Below are positions 12,751 to 24,900 of a DNA stretch of 64,000 nucleotides, piece after piece. A program made the translations under genes and the position numbers. Within the stretch, counting starts at the first letter, position 1; every line of letters begins with the position of its first letter. Below the pieces are notes generated by a model that saw only the letters and a program-made list of their open reading frames with translations, made no database searches and had not been told where the DNA came from. This stretch comes from Diplocarpon mali (lineage: Eukaryota; Ascomycota; Leotiomycetes; Helotiales; Drepanopezizaceae): NCBI GenBank assembly GCA_024741835.1, contig JAENRP010000183.1, forward strand, positions 17,413-81,412, in the 5' to 3' direction.

Positions 12751-13571
12751 AAGGGACCTAATGCTAAATAGTGACCTATTTAAAAGGGAAAAGATTAGTA
12801 TAAGCAGAGCTATATACATTCTTAAAGCCTTCTAATAGAGTATATATTAAGGTATTATAAGTTTATAGATCTTAAAAAAGAAGGTTTTACTTTAAGATTA
12901 TATCTCTTTACTAATTAGGAGTTGCAATAAGGTTACCTAGGAGTATAGTGCAAATCCAGGGAAGTAGGGTCTAGGGATCTAAAGCTTATCACTCTACCAA
13001 AGTTGACCTAGTCTTTAATAGTATAGTATAACCTACTAAGGCTGACCAAGTCTCTATGTATATATATAGGTATAGGTCCCCTAGTTTCGTACCCGAGTAT
13101 TCGAAGGAAGGAGTAAGGAGCTTCGAAGAGTATGAGGAGAGTTGTCGACGAGTATATTATCGATAAGTATAAGGTCGATGAAAAAGAGTAGTATAGAATT
13201 GTTTATAAGGGAGGGAGAAAGTCAAGAAGAGAAAAGCTATTATACTGCTCTAGGCAGCAGCCTATGCTAGCGAAGCGAGGGCATAGTGAATAAAATTTTT
13301 TTCGAATTGAAATTGAAAGGTAAATCTCCGTTTGCCAAATAGAGGAGGTAAAGGGTCGAAAAAACAAGCTAATCTTATATTTAAAGGTCGTTTTTCAGCT
13401 TTCTTTAAAAACTAGATTAGTAAGATCTAGGCGCTATATACAAGTTACTTAGGGCAGTTTATAATAGAAGTCGAGATTAAGAGATCGAATTGCTTAAGGC
13501 AGTTCGAAATAACGATTCTAAAGGTAGTAGATATTAAGCTTCTTAGCAGAGGTTGAGTTAATCTTTTCTTA
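12751..13571 (-). other. GypB leader
   Basis: This stretch lies between the 5' LTR and gag on the minus strand. No supported coding frame. The primer-binding site should abut 13571, but the bases there (TAAGAAAAGATTAAC on the minus strand) do not begin with the usual TGG. Confidence 0.5.
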
Positions 13572-13823
13572 TATTATAACTAGCTCTAAAGCGTATAGTA
13601 GGGCGAGAATCGAACGCTAACTATATTACCTTAAGAGGTACGCTATATAATTGAGAAGAAAAGATGAAGAAGAAGAGAGAGTCTTTAGTAGAGCTCCTCC
13701 AGAATAAGTACAGGTGCTTCACTAGCGTGCACGTGATCCAGCCACCTCGCTACCTTAGCGTGCACCTGACTTCGACACGTGATATAACCGTTCACGTGAT
13801 ATGCACGTGATGCGGCCGTAACA
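13572..13823 (-). repeat. GypB 5' LTR
   Basis: This is the better-preserved 252-bp LTR. It keeps the intact terminal CGTAACA and four CACGTG boxes in the first 95 bp of its U3 end. Confidence 0.9.
13730..13809 (-). promoter_or_regulatory. Cluster of four CACGTG (E-box) sites in the GypB U3
   Basis: CACGTG occurs at 13730-13735, 13776-13781, 13793-13798 and 13804-13809, with a related GCACCTGA between. E-boxes bind bHLH regulators in fungi. Their position just inside the U3 end suggests an enhancer for the LTR promoter, but they may simply reflect an internal repeat. Confidence 0.55.
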
Positions 13824-14015
13824 GGTATCACTACGTCGAATGTCTTAGGCGCATTGTTATCCTCTTATTATCTGCCGCAGCGAAAAGCTCTAAGCTATAT
13901 TCGAGTATAACAACTTCGCTATAAGTCTTTAGCAGGAGTGAGGGAGCATAATTAGGAAGCTTATAGTAGTAGCCCTAGTAGGGCGCTCCTTAGAGTTGTT
14001 ATTGCTGTTCTCCAT
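13824..14015 (-). pseudogene. Antisense Cys-rich ORF of CopA-1, N-terminal part
   Basis: A minus-strand ORF starts at ATG 14015-14013 (M-E-N-S-N-N-N-S) and stays open, except for RIP-type TAA/TAG, up to the GypB boundary. It should continue in the segment at 6804 and below. This is the only segment where a natural start codon can be proposed. Function unknown. Confidence 0.5.
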
Positions 14016-14302
14016 TTTTAAAGTGATTATTTGAAGAAGTATAAGGAAGGAAAGCTTTATAGGGAAAAACGCGTACTTTTATAGGCGCGCTGCCTTTGTT
14101 GACTTTCCTTTATCACCTGATTTAGCTTCTATTCTATAGAGGAAGCACCTGGAACCGCGCTCCCTTTTTCATTTATTATAGCTTTGTTAAGCAATTTTCA
14201 TTATTCTAAAAGCTAGGGAGTATAATAAAGGAGTCTTATATACTAGATCTGGCGCTAGTTATAGCTGAGCCTAGCTAGGAGCTGCTTCTTACCTAGGGGG
14301 TG
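14016..14302 (+). other. CopA-1 3' untranslated region with polypurine tract
   Basis: No coding frame is supported on the plus strand. A G-rich stretch (CTAGGGGGTG, ending at 14302) directly precedes the 3' LTR and is the likely plus-strand primer. Confidence 0.55.
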
Positions 14303-14473
14303 TGTTGCGCTATAAGGAGCCTTAGGCACTGAGGCATCTGAGGACTGGCTTATGTAATATACCCCTGAAGTGGCCACGGAGCACTTCTATAAAGGGAGCT
14401 CAGGTATACAGTTAGAGTAGAATTTACAAGCTTCTGCCACCACTGAGAATCCACCTCTAAATACAGCACGACA
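14303..14473 (+). repeat. CopA-1 3' LTR
   Basis: A 171-bp match to 254-424 with the same TGTTGCGC start and an intact ACGACA end, followed by the target duplication AGAAC at 14474-14478. Confidence 0.93.
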
Positions 14474-14478
14474 AGAAC

Positions 14479-15110
14479 CTAATAAATTTTCTGCCTCTAA
14501 TGCTATTTCCCAATAGCTTTTTCATACCTTCTTAGATAGTGAAATGATTTAATACTTATATAGCCTTTGCTATAGGTTAGTATATTTCAAAGATTTTGCC
14601 AAGCCCCTATAGGGCATTATTAGTAGTAATATTAATTATAAAGTAGGTCCGGAAAAGTGTACTATAGGTATTACTTATAAATTGCAATAATCTTTTCATA
14701 TACTTATTCTTCTTATCTCGATTTTTCTAAAATAAATCTATTAAATTAGTATACCTTTAATATTCTTATAGAAATTTTTTATAATCAATCCCTTTTATCT
14801 TAAGCTTATTCTTAAGAAAATCATCAAAGCTTAAAAATCCTTCTTCTATAGTAGAAATTCTATAGTTCAATACTTCTATAGATGAGTTTAGGAATACTTA
14901 CTATTCTATTTTACCTAACGTTCTATAGGTAGTTACTATATCTTCTAATAATCTTAGAGCTTTTCTATCCTATGAAAAGTTACCCTTTAATATTAGTTTA
15001 TTATTAGTAGTATTTAAGGGTTTGCTATCCAAAGCTACAACTGATATATTCTTCTTAGGTATGGCTTTCTTACTTAAGCTTGGTAGTGCTATAATGAATT
15101 ATTTAATAGG
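14479..15110 (-). pseudogene. X1 ORF3, N-terminal part
   Basis: This is the minus-strand start of the second accessory ORF. It opens with a basic S-K-K-A-I-P-K-K segment and then shares motifs with the start of ORF2: F-S-Q-D, T-Y-R-T-L, F-D-D-F-L, K-G-I-D, I-A-K-A-I and G-N-S-I-R-G. It is interrupted by CopA-1 after 14479 and resumes at 248. Product unknown; see the X2 copy for the whole ORF. Confidence 0.75.
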
Positions 15111-15569
15111 AGGGGTAGTTCTAAATGAAGAGATGATTATTTAAGAAAGATTAACGATATAGGAGGCTTATACTAGAAAAGATTGATAATAAAAGATAAT
15201 AGTAGTAGTACTGGTATTATAGGTCTAGTAGGGTTGTAGAAGAAGTAAAAAAAAGTAAAATCGTAATGCAAGGAGAGGCTTATTTATAGAGTTTTAGAAT
15301 CGCGCTAGTATATAAAGGAAAAGTGGGCATAAAGAGGCTGGAGGTAGGAATAAAAGTAGGGCGTAATATATACTAGGACCTATAATTGGTAAATGATAAT
15401 TATTAAAGGTGAGGATGACATTTTAAAGGTAAGTATTAGAAAGTTATATATAAAGGAAATAATTAAAGGATAGATTATATAAAGAATAAAGTAGAGTAAA
15501 GAATATATATAGAATAGAATAATAAATAAAGAATAATAAGGTGCTAGTATATAGGAAGTAGATAATCTT
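15111..15569. other. X1 spacer between ORF2 and ORF3
   Basis: About 460 bp with no frame conserved between X1 and X2. It is rich in TTTAT/ATAAAG tracts and may hold a promoter or processing site for ORF3, but nothing specific is visible. Confidence 0.45.
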
Positions 15570-18500
15570 AAAAAAAAGATTTAATTCAAATTCGTAAGTT
15601 CTTTAAATAGTATTCTCTAAGGGTAATAGGCTAGATTCTTTAAATTGCTTAACTTAATTATCGGTTCTATTATCACTTTAGAGTCTTCTTTTCTTATATT
15701 AGTTCTTACTTCTTAGCGATTTTTCAGCTTTAGGGACCTCTTTTAAAGGATCTTCTATTAGTACCCCTAGATTTAGTAGCCGAAGTTTATCCGAACTATC
15801 TTATAGGCTAAAGCTAGCTAAGTCCAACCTCACTTGTAGGCTAGGCTTATAAGTCAGTCTTGGCGTTTCTAAGCTTAAGGGTAAAAACAGGAGATTGGTT
15901 CTTAAATTAAGGTCTAATACTATACTAGCGTCTTAGTTCGTCTCTTTTCCGAATTTTTTTATAATAATATCTTTATTAATTAGTGTATTAGGCTCTTAGA
16001 TAGCATTTATTTCATTATATTATCCTTAAGACTTAAGTCTATAAAGAAGCGACTTAGTGTTTATAATATTCGTTTAGGTATTAATAAAGGCGTTAAAGAG
16101 TTTTTAATTATATTTTATAAAGTGGATTTTCAATTCGTCTTTATTAAGAAGAAATAACTTCTATACTTTAATTATAACTAAGGGGTCTATTTAAGAGCAT
16201 CGACTAATAATGGCTTTAAAAAGGCTATTGCAGTTCTTAAGATGAAAAGCTGCTTTAAAAGGTATAGTAGTTTTGCTTGTATTAATCTATTAAGGTACTA
16301 GAGGTTACTTTAGAGTAGAGATTGAAAAGATAAGATCAGAGATTTAAATCTTATTTTCTAAAGTATTCTTATTATAGATAGTTATATAATTATTATAAAA
16401 GGCTATAAAACTACTAGTTCTATAAGAATTATTTAAAAGTATTTTAAGAAGATATCCCTATTTTATTATTACTATAATTAGATTGCTATTATTAGTAATA
16501 GGTCGCAAGATCTCCTTTTACTTTATTTTTATAGTCATTTGAGCTAGTTGAGATTTTGAATTAAGTGCTTAAGAAGTCTATCGACTTGTCTTCTTTATAG
16601 ATAAAATAAGTTTCATATTTGATTAAGAGCCGATCTACCTATTAAGGCTTTTTAAAGCGGGGCCTTATTTAATTAATAGGATCTGATAATTTAAGACTTA
16701 CTTACTAGTAAAATTGACTCGCGGGCCAGGACTGCGAGTAATAATCGGATTTTCTTTATTAGTAGTACTTATATCTTTCTTTATTAAAACGACTTAATTA
16801 TAAAGACTAAGACTAATCAATTAAAGAGGTTTAAGGTAGGCTATAAGCTAATAGGCTCCTTTACTTTTTACTATTATAATTAAAAGGTAGAGTCTATAAT
16901 ATATCCGAAGGACTTATTAAGTGAGATTAAATATTATATTATAAAGAAAATAAGAAGGTATAAAGGTTGCGTTATCTATAAGGCAGAAGTGATAAAGGTA
17001 TATCTCTACTTCTTATCTTATAATAGAGAGGAATATATTTATAAAAGTACTATTATTAGTAGTAAAATTATCGGTTAAGAAGCGGCATTCGAAGGGTTTA
17101 GGCATTACAATTGACCCTTCTTCTTCTATTTCCTCTTACTATTTATTACTTAATAATATTAAAAAGAAGGAATTGTTCTATTTAATCGACTCTAATGCCT
17201 TTAAGGCTTTAGGATTAGCCTTGAATTTTATAGCACTTAAAGATGCCTCTATTATTAATAGGTTAGATTTGCATATCTTTAAAGAGATAAAGAATTGATT
17301 ATTAAAGTAGATTAGAAAAAGATCAATATCTTTTATTATATAGAGAAGTTTAAGGTATTTAATAGTTTTATTAATATTAAAGCCTTTATAATTAAGACTA
17401 TAGTAAACTGAAAGAGAGCAAATATAAAGGTCGCAAAGTCTTCTCCCTTTGATTCTTACGCTAAGAAGATACTATTAAAAGCGAGTTTTTATTATAAAGG
17501 ACACTTGAATATTATATTATTCTTTAAGCTTAAAGTTAAGAATGACTAATTAAGGCATATTGCTATAATTATAAATATCCTAATTAATAGATTCCTCTTT
17601 GCATTCTCTTTCTTATAAGATAAAATAGTCTTACTTAGTATTTAAAAGACTAAGTTCTTAACTTTTATAATTATTAAAGAATTAAATAATATTTATAAAG
17701 GCGAACTTATTTAAGATAAGCTATTGAATCTATTTAATAGCTCTTTTAATTATCTTTAGAGCAATAGGAATAGGGTCTTCCCTTATATTATTATTTTTAA
17801 AATAGTTGTATATAAATATAAAGAAGTTAAGAACTAGCTCCTTTAAGTTATTAAGGAAGGAGTCTAATTAAGCGCGCAATCCTTTAGTTTTAAATTGCAA
17901 ATTAGCTAAGGTGGCTATTAAATAATCTATCCTTTTTAAAGGTTAAGCTAAAATAGGTCGTTTAGCTAAAGGAAAGTCATTTAAAGATTTTGAAAATTCT
18001 AAAGAGGCTGCGCTAAGTGTTTAAGCAGTTTATTTAATAGCGGTTTCTAAAATTATTTCAGTAAAAGGGAAGTTAAGTTTAGTTTTAAAATTCTTACTTC
18101 TAACTCTTAGTTTAAGACTATAAGTCAAATTATAAGGTTTAATACTTATTATATCTTTAAGCTAAAAGGCGAATTTCAAGGTAGGTTTAATTATAAATAA
18201 CTAATTCCCTTCTTTATTATTAAAGAAATCTTATTTAAACCTTAGTATAAGAGTCTAGTTCTCTTTTAAAATAAGCAAACTATAAGCAGAAACGCAAAGC
18301 CTTAGTATATTAATAATAGTACTATTAAGTAAGGTAATATCTATAGCCTAATTTGATCTTTTTATAGCTCTATTAGCTATTATAAGTACTATATTAAATA
18401 GGCCTATAAATCTGCGATTGCGAATTCGATTGCCTTAGAATTTTGCTACTTCTTTTTAAATAATAAAGAAATTAAGAATCTGAATAGCTTTAGCTATAGG

Positions 18501-18950
18501 AGTGTTTTCCTTAAGAATTTTTAATAATACTCGCCTTCTATTATTAAAATCAATATTTATTAAGAAGCGCAAACGAAATAGGAGTCCTTTTTTATTAATG
18601 GCTAAATTATCTAGTTATTGAATAGATTCTTCCCTTTTATCTTAGTCTATTTCAAAAGTATTAGCCAAGGTTATATATTAATCTGCGTCAGCTAAGAATT
18701 CCTCTTTAAAGATTCTCTTTAGTCTTAATTCTTTAGTTAAGAAGTCGTTAAATTAGAGAATTCCAGGGGCCACTTAGGTTGAAAGGTTATTAATAGCATT
18801 CGCGTAAGCTAAAAGGAGTTTTTATTACTTTATATCTCCTAAGGCTATATAAGTTGATTTAAAGCTCTTTAATAATATAATAGCTCTACTATCTTAAGAG
18901 AAGTTTATAATTAGTATTTATTTATCCCCTATTGCAGTAGATAAAACCAT
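15570..18950 (-). pseudogene. X1 ORF2, large accessory ORF downstream of pol
   Basis: The start is ATG 18950-18948 (M-V-L-S-T), conserved in X2 at 35370. The frame then runs about 1,120 codons on the minus strand with only RIP-type stops. Differences from X2 are largely conservative at the protein level, which supports past coding function. It contains three palindrome copies (15832, 16717 and 18103), read as T-x-x-(P/L)-x-(L/P)-R-V. No transmembrane segment, signal peptide or known catalytic motif was recognised; the C-terminal third is rich in Lys, Ser and Asn. It occupies the place of env in errantiviruses but does not look like an envelope protein. It is homologous to ORF3. Confidence 0.75.
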
Positions 18951-21900
18951 TTATAAGTTCTTTAAAGGCATATTACTTATAAAAGATAGGAAGTATAAAT
19001 AAGAGAGTTTAATAGGGTATAAGAATTAAAAGGGTATATAAGTTGCAATAGGTTTACTATATATATATTAAGGAAATTGGACTTTTTATTTATTATTTAA
19101 GGAAAGTAATAGGAATACTATAATTAAAGGCTAATATTAAAAATATAAAATAAGTCAAAGTAGATAAGAATTTAAGGTAATCTTAAAAGATCTATATCTT
19201 AAATAATAAAGTAGGCAACTTTGTTAAAAATGTAAAAATAAGGATTAAAGGAAGGTAAGATAATTGATAGGCTAGGAAATCGTTTAATATTCCTATTTGC
19301 GTTCTTTAGATATTTTAAGAATAATGACTTAAGGTTGCGATTAATTAGGTATTTTAATATTTTTTACTTATAGGATTAGCTTATAGGTTAAGTTAGAAAA
19401 ATCTTAGTCTTCGTCTAAGGGTTCAAAATTGCTTATATTACTATCGGTTCTTATAAAAGATTCGGAAGTTGTATCAATTTCTAATTCGTCTTTTAAAGGG
19501 AATAAGGTCTAGTCGTATTAATAAAAGCACTTTAATCAGTTGGCTGCAAAGGTTCTTTTAATATCGATTCTATTAAGTTCCTAAAGAGAATAGTATCCCT
19601 TTTCTTTCTACTTAAATTTAACCTTAAATAAGCTAAGCTATTAATAGTCAAGTTTAGTATCTGCTAATATATTAATACTTCTTATAATATTATAAACTAG
19701 GATAAGATTATCTTTTTAAATAGGGTAAGTCTTAAGTACTTTAAAAGCAGCCTACGCTTCCTTAGCTTTTTCTTAATATTGTTTCTTTTACAAAATAATC
19801 TCTTTTATATTTATATCTTAGAGCTTAAGTTATTAGTATCTTATTATAAGTAAATCGGAATAGTTCTAAATTTGACTATAGTTGAATAATCTTTAAATAG
19901 GCTATTAAGATTTAAAAGGGAGCTATGCCTCTTTATTATAGATAAGGAAGAATAGTATAACTCTAATTAGTTTATAGATTATCGTTTGATAAGTAAAGAG
20001 TATTTTATAAAAGCGTTTTATCTAATCCTTAAATCCTTTGCAAGTAACTTTAGATAGACTATTAAAAATATTATAGTATCCTTATTTTACTACTCTATTA
20101 GCTTTTGAGTTATATACTAAGATTTGAACCCGCTTAATGCTATATTTTCGCAAGAAAGCTTTAACTACTCCTTTGTTTTTAAGGCTTCTATTAATAGTTA
20201 GTCTTTTAAAAAGTCTATAGCAATAGACTACGTCTTCTTAAAGGAACTTTGCAATAGATTTAAAGTTAGCAGATCTTAAAGGTTATCCTTTAGGCTATCT
20301 TAATAGGTCTTCCTTTACTAGAATAAAATATATTATCCTATTCTTAGTAGTTAATACTTATATAATATTAAGGCTGACTTTATAAAAAAGGTCTAATATT
20401 TAGGTTAAGAATAGGAGATTCTCCTTATAATTAAGTTTTCATTTCTAATAAAGGATACAGCTTTTTATAAAAGCTTTATAATCCTTAAAAGAACCTTTTT
20501 AAAAGAATTTTCTTAAAAGCCGATAGTAAGTAGACTTAGCTCCTTAATAGCCTATCTCCTTATAAATATCTTAAATAGCCCTAGCTTACAATTTATTATT
20601 ATTTAAATAGAGTTATATAGGAAATAAGTTATTACTCCTTTTAAATAACTGCCTTCCTTATATTAGATAAATTAAAGCTTTAGCTTTAAACTTTTGAAAA
20701 TCCTTAAAAGAAACTATCTTTAATCGTTTAAGTATAATTAAAAATTTTATAATTTCTTTAGAATCACTTAAGTAATTAGGTAATAAAATCCTTTTATTTG
20801 ACTCGCGGGCTAGGCTTGCAAGTTAGGTCCCTTTAAGGCAATATATTAATAGATAATTAACTTTATTCTTTACCTACTTATTAATATCTATTTCGTCTTC
20901 TTTAATCAAATTAAAGGGGTAGGGACGAATTCTTCTTAAAAGGCTATTAGCGGCGGTATTTTTTATTCTTAAAATGTATTTGACTTTAAAGTCCATTAGT
21001 CTTATCTAAGCGATCTATTTTATTAGTAAAGCTCTTAATAGGTCGCTTATAGCTCTATTCAATTATTCTACTAGCACTTTAGCATTAGTTTTAAGGATGA
21101 AGTAAATGCTATAAAGGTTGCTTCTTATCTTTTTCATTACCTTTAAAGCGCCTTTACATTCCTATTTAATAGTATTATACTTTATTTCTATTAGATTTTA
21201 AAGACTACTTTTAAAGTAAGCTAAATGTCTTTTCTATTAGCTATTAGCTTATTAAAAGATAGTACTTTATTTAATTAAGCTTGCGTTAACTATTAGTATA
21301 ATTAGCCTAGCGTCGGCTCTATAGTCTATTTTAATTAGATATAGCGCTTTAAGCAACGCTTACTTTAGTTATTTCATAGCCTTTATTTAAGGTTCCTCCT
21401 ATTGAAACTTAGCCCCTTTCCGAAATAAGGTATAAATAGGTACTGCCTTTTTAGCGAAATCCTTAATTTAAATGCAATAGTATACTATAAAACTAATAAA
21501 CGCGCGAGCTTCTACTACGTTATTATACCTCTTCTATATATCAATTTTAAGTACTTTAGCCCTTTAAGGACTTCGGCCATTGGAATCAGTAATAAAACTA
21601 ATAATTTCTATCGATAGAAGATAGTATTATAACTTTAGACTAACTATCGCTTTTGTCCTTTCGAATTATATAAGTACCTAGTTTAGGTTTTAAATATATT
21701 CTATTATAAATCATTATATACTAAAGAGAACTTCTTTATAGTTATAGAATAATCTGAATCCTTTTACTCTTATATTATTTATATAAGAAAGTATAATATT
21801 AGGTATATAATCTACTAGTATTTTATAGATTATTTAAATAAATTGAGCAATTGAATTTATAGCCCTTTAAGGTAATCTTATTATCTGAAGTAGCTTAAAA

Positions 21901-24900
21901 GGGATTTGAATTACTATTATATCTTTTAATTTAATATTAAGAATAAATTAGTTATATTTAAAGAAGAAGTTAATAAAAGAGCTATAGGTTAATCCTATAA
22001 ATTTATTTAAGAACTTATCTATATTTAAAAGAATATTAGTATCCTTAATAGTTATTTGGTTTATCTCTATTACTACTATTATTAGTTTATAAATTCCCTT
22101 TTCTTTCTTAATAACTAAGAACCATTTATTCTTATAAGGGCTATTATAGAATTTGAGAATGCCTTATTTTAGCTTATCCTTTAATATTTCGATTACCTTT
22201 TCTTAAAGAGCTTTATAAACTCTAAATGTTTTCTCTTATTAGGCTTTATAAGGTATTATCTTAATCTTAATATAAGGCGTAACCTCTTCTTAAAGCTAAT
22301 TAAGTTCTATCTAATCAAAAGCTAAGGCGTCCTTTTGATTTATTAAGGTTTTATAAAGTAGTTCGCGTTTTTACTTTATTAGGTTATCTTTAATTTTTAA
22401 TATATCGAAATGCTCTTTTATTAGCCGATATCTAATAGGTTTATTAGAAAATCTGCTTATAATAAATTTATCGAATTTGCCACTTAATTTTAAAGGTCGA
22501 AGCTTCTTATCTTATTTAAACTAATCATCTAATCCTTTAGGCTTTAAGCTATTAGAGATTCCCTAATCTATTAATTATACTTTATCTACTTTACTTTTAT
22601 ATATAATTCGAATATTAGCTAATACTATACTTTTCTACTTCTTTCCTTTTTTATTAAATCTTATAAAACGGTTTGAATTTTCTTTTTAAAAATAAATAAA
22701 AGATTTTCTAAATTGTTAATTTAAAGTATATAAATAGAAATATTATTAATAATTTTATTATTTTTCACTTGCGGGTCTGGCTTATAAGTGGTTTTTAGGT
22801 TTTTTAAAATAATTAGTAAATTATCGAAATTTGTAAAACGAACTCTCTTTTCTACCTTATTTTTCTTTTTTCTTAATTATTAAGCTAATAAAACGCCGAT
22901 TGTACTATTCTTTAAAATTCCAGATTTGACTCTTAAGCTAGGATTGCGAGTTAAATCGCTATTATTTAAAATCGGCAAACTTACCTTCCTTTTGCTATAA
23001 CTCCTTATTAAGTGCCTTCTTTTACTAGCATTAAGCCTAGCCCTTATATTAGCTAATTATTTCTTAAAACCTTATTTTAAAATTCGGCTATATCTCTTAT
23101 AATAACTATCTATCCTTTTAAAAATTGATCTATATTTTAAAAACTAGCTTTTATAAGACTATCTTTAAGATAGTTAAATATTAGCTAAGATTTTAAAATA
23201 AAAGGCATTTTTAAAAGAATATTATTTAAAGAATTCTTTATTATTAAAAAGTTAGTATAATTAACGATCCCTTTAACTTTAACCTTTACGTTTTTTACCT
23301 ATTTATTAAAATTGTATTTCAATCTAAAGATAGTCGAATATATAAGAAGTCGATCGCTAATAATTATTAATTAAGCTATTTCTACTACTTTTCTAATTAT
23401 TATATTAACTTTTGAATTATAATTAATCAAAGCCTTTGCTTTAACTAATTCTTCTATTAAATAAATAATAATAGGGCTTTTTATTACAACTATTAAACAA
23501 TTTCAATTAATATTCTAAGATATTAAGGCTATTGCTATAATATTATAATACCTTTAGGTTCCTTTGTCTTTTGCAATCTAAAGATATTTGATTAAGGCTA
23601 AGTGCTTTTTAAAGTTCTTTTATATTCTAATTTCCATTTCTTTATTATTATTCAAATCTTTAAAGGTAATTAAGATATGCTTTCTTAGCACTTTATTAAA
23701 GCGTTTAATTAAACTAAATAGGTCTTTAAATATAAGGTTAATTTATTAAGTTATAATATTCTTTATAGCTTTCTCTATTACAATTGAACTAGCGTATTTA
23801 TTAATGAATTTTTCCTATTTTAATATCTATCTCTTTCGCTTAAGGTCAGGGGTCTGCGTAATAACTTCAACTTCTTAATCTTTAAGCTTAAAGCTATCTT
23901 TATCTATTATATCTTTAATCAATTTATCTACTATATCGGCTTTATCCTTATCTACTATAGTTTTAGACTATTAGGTATCTTTTAATATTTGGACTTTATA
24001 TTAAGATTCTTAAGTTGCATATGCTGATTTCTGGACTTTAGCTAGTTTTATTAGTATTAGTAGAGTAGAAGATCTAAAAGGACACTAAGAATTCTAAGGG
24101 TTCTTAGATATAGAAGCAATATTAATATTAGTTGAAATATTATTATTAACTTATCTTAAGATAGAGATGCCTTTAACTTTTATAGCTATTTAATTAGAAG
24201 CTAAGTCCTTAAGAACTCCTTTAAGTAGATTGCTAATTGGACTTATATATATATAAGTTAGAATTTTAGCATTTATATCTATAATATACTATCGTTCGAT
24301 TAAATTCTCATCCTATTTTATATTATATATTATTATTTAAATAGTCTATAATTATAAGTGATTCTAGTGCTTTTTAATAGGGATAGCTTTTAGCCTAGGA
24401 TCTTTAATATAAAGTATCCTATACTTATTAATATATATAACCCTTATATTAATAAAATGTTAGAAAAGAGGATATTCATTATAATACTTATATAAAAGGC
24501 AATTGGGTTCCTTATTATTGCAAAAGTTGCAAGTTAGTCTTCTTCTATTACTATTTTCTTAATACCTTATAGTATTAATATTAGCAGAGTGCTAGTTAGG
24601 ATTAATTTCTCCTTCTTTAATTAACTATTATATTCTTATATTAGCTGGTTATTCCGAATGATAAAAAGGAGGAGTCTAATAATAAGAATTACTAGGTTAG
24701 CTTATAGTAGTTGAGTTTTGCCTATTATTAAACTAAGGAATATGCTATTTTTCTTATAAGAGATTATTAATCCTAGTTTCTAAGCTTTAGATTTAGAGTT
24801 TTATAAATTAGGTCTTAAGTTCCTTAATCCTAAGGTTGGATCTTACTCTTAAGTTAGGCCTGCGAGTGAAAGGTATGACTACTAAGTTCTTCTTTATCTC

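Larger units (their letters stand above)
6805..13823 (-). mobile_element. GypB, Ty3/gypsy chromovirus inserted in CopA-1
   Basis: Two 252-bp LTRs (6805-7056 and 13572-13823) enclose a minus-strand gag-pol ending in a chromodomain. LTR ends are the inverted pair TGTTACG / CGTAACA, with TG to TA changes from RIP. A purine-rich tract on the minus strand (AAAGGGAGGAGG) abuts the 3' LTR at 7057-7075. Flanking 5-mers, CTTTA at 6800-6804 and GGTAT at 13824-13828, do not match, so no target duplication is visible. It splits the antisense ORF of CopA-1. Its coding region holds six copies of the 23-nt palindrome. Confidence 0.9.
254..14473 (+). mobile_element. CopA-1, Ty1/copia LTR retrotransposon split by GypB
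   Basis: The element is bounded by two 171-bp LTRs (254-424 and 14303-14473) and flanked by the 5-bp target duplication AGAAC at 249-253 and 14474-14478. Removing one duplication and the element rejoins X1 exactly as in the uninterrupted X2 copy near 30890. Without the 7,019-bp GypB insertion the element is about 7.2 kb, long for a copia element because a Cys-rich antisense ORF lies between RNase H and the 3' LTR. A second copy of the family is CopA-2 at 48917-61456. The element is heavily RIP-mutated and cannot be autonomous. Confidence 0.92.
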
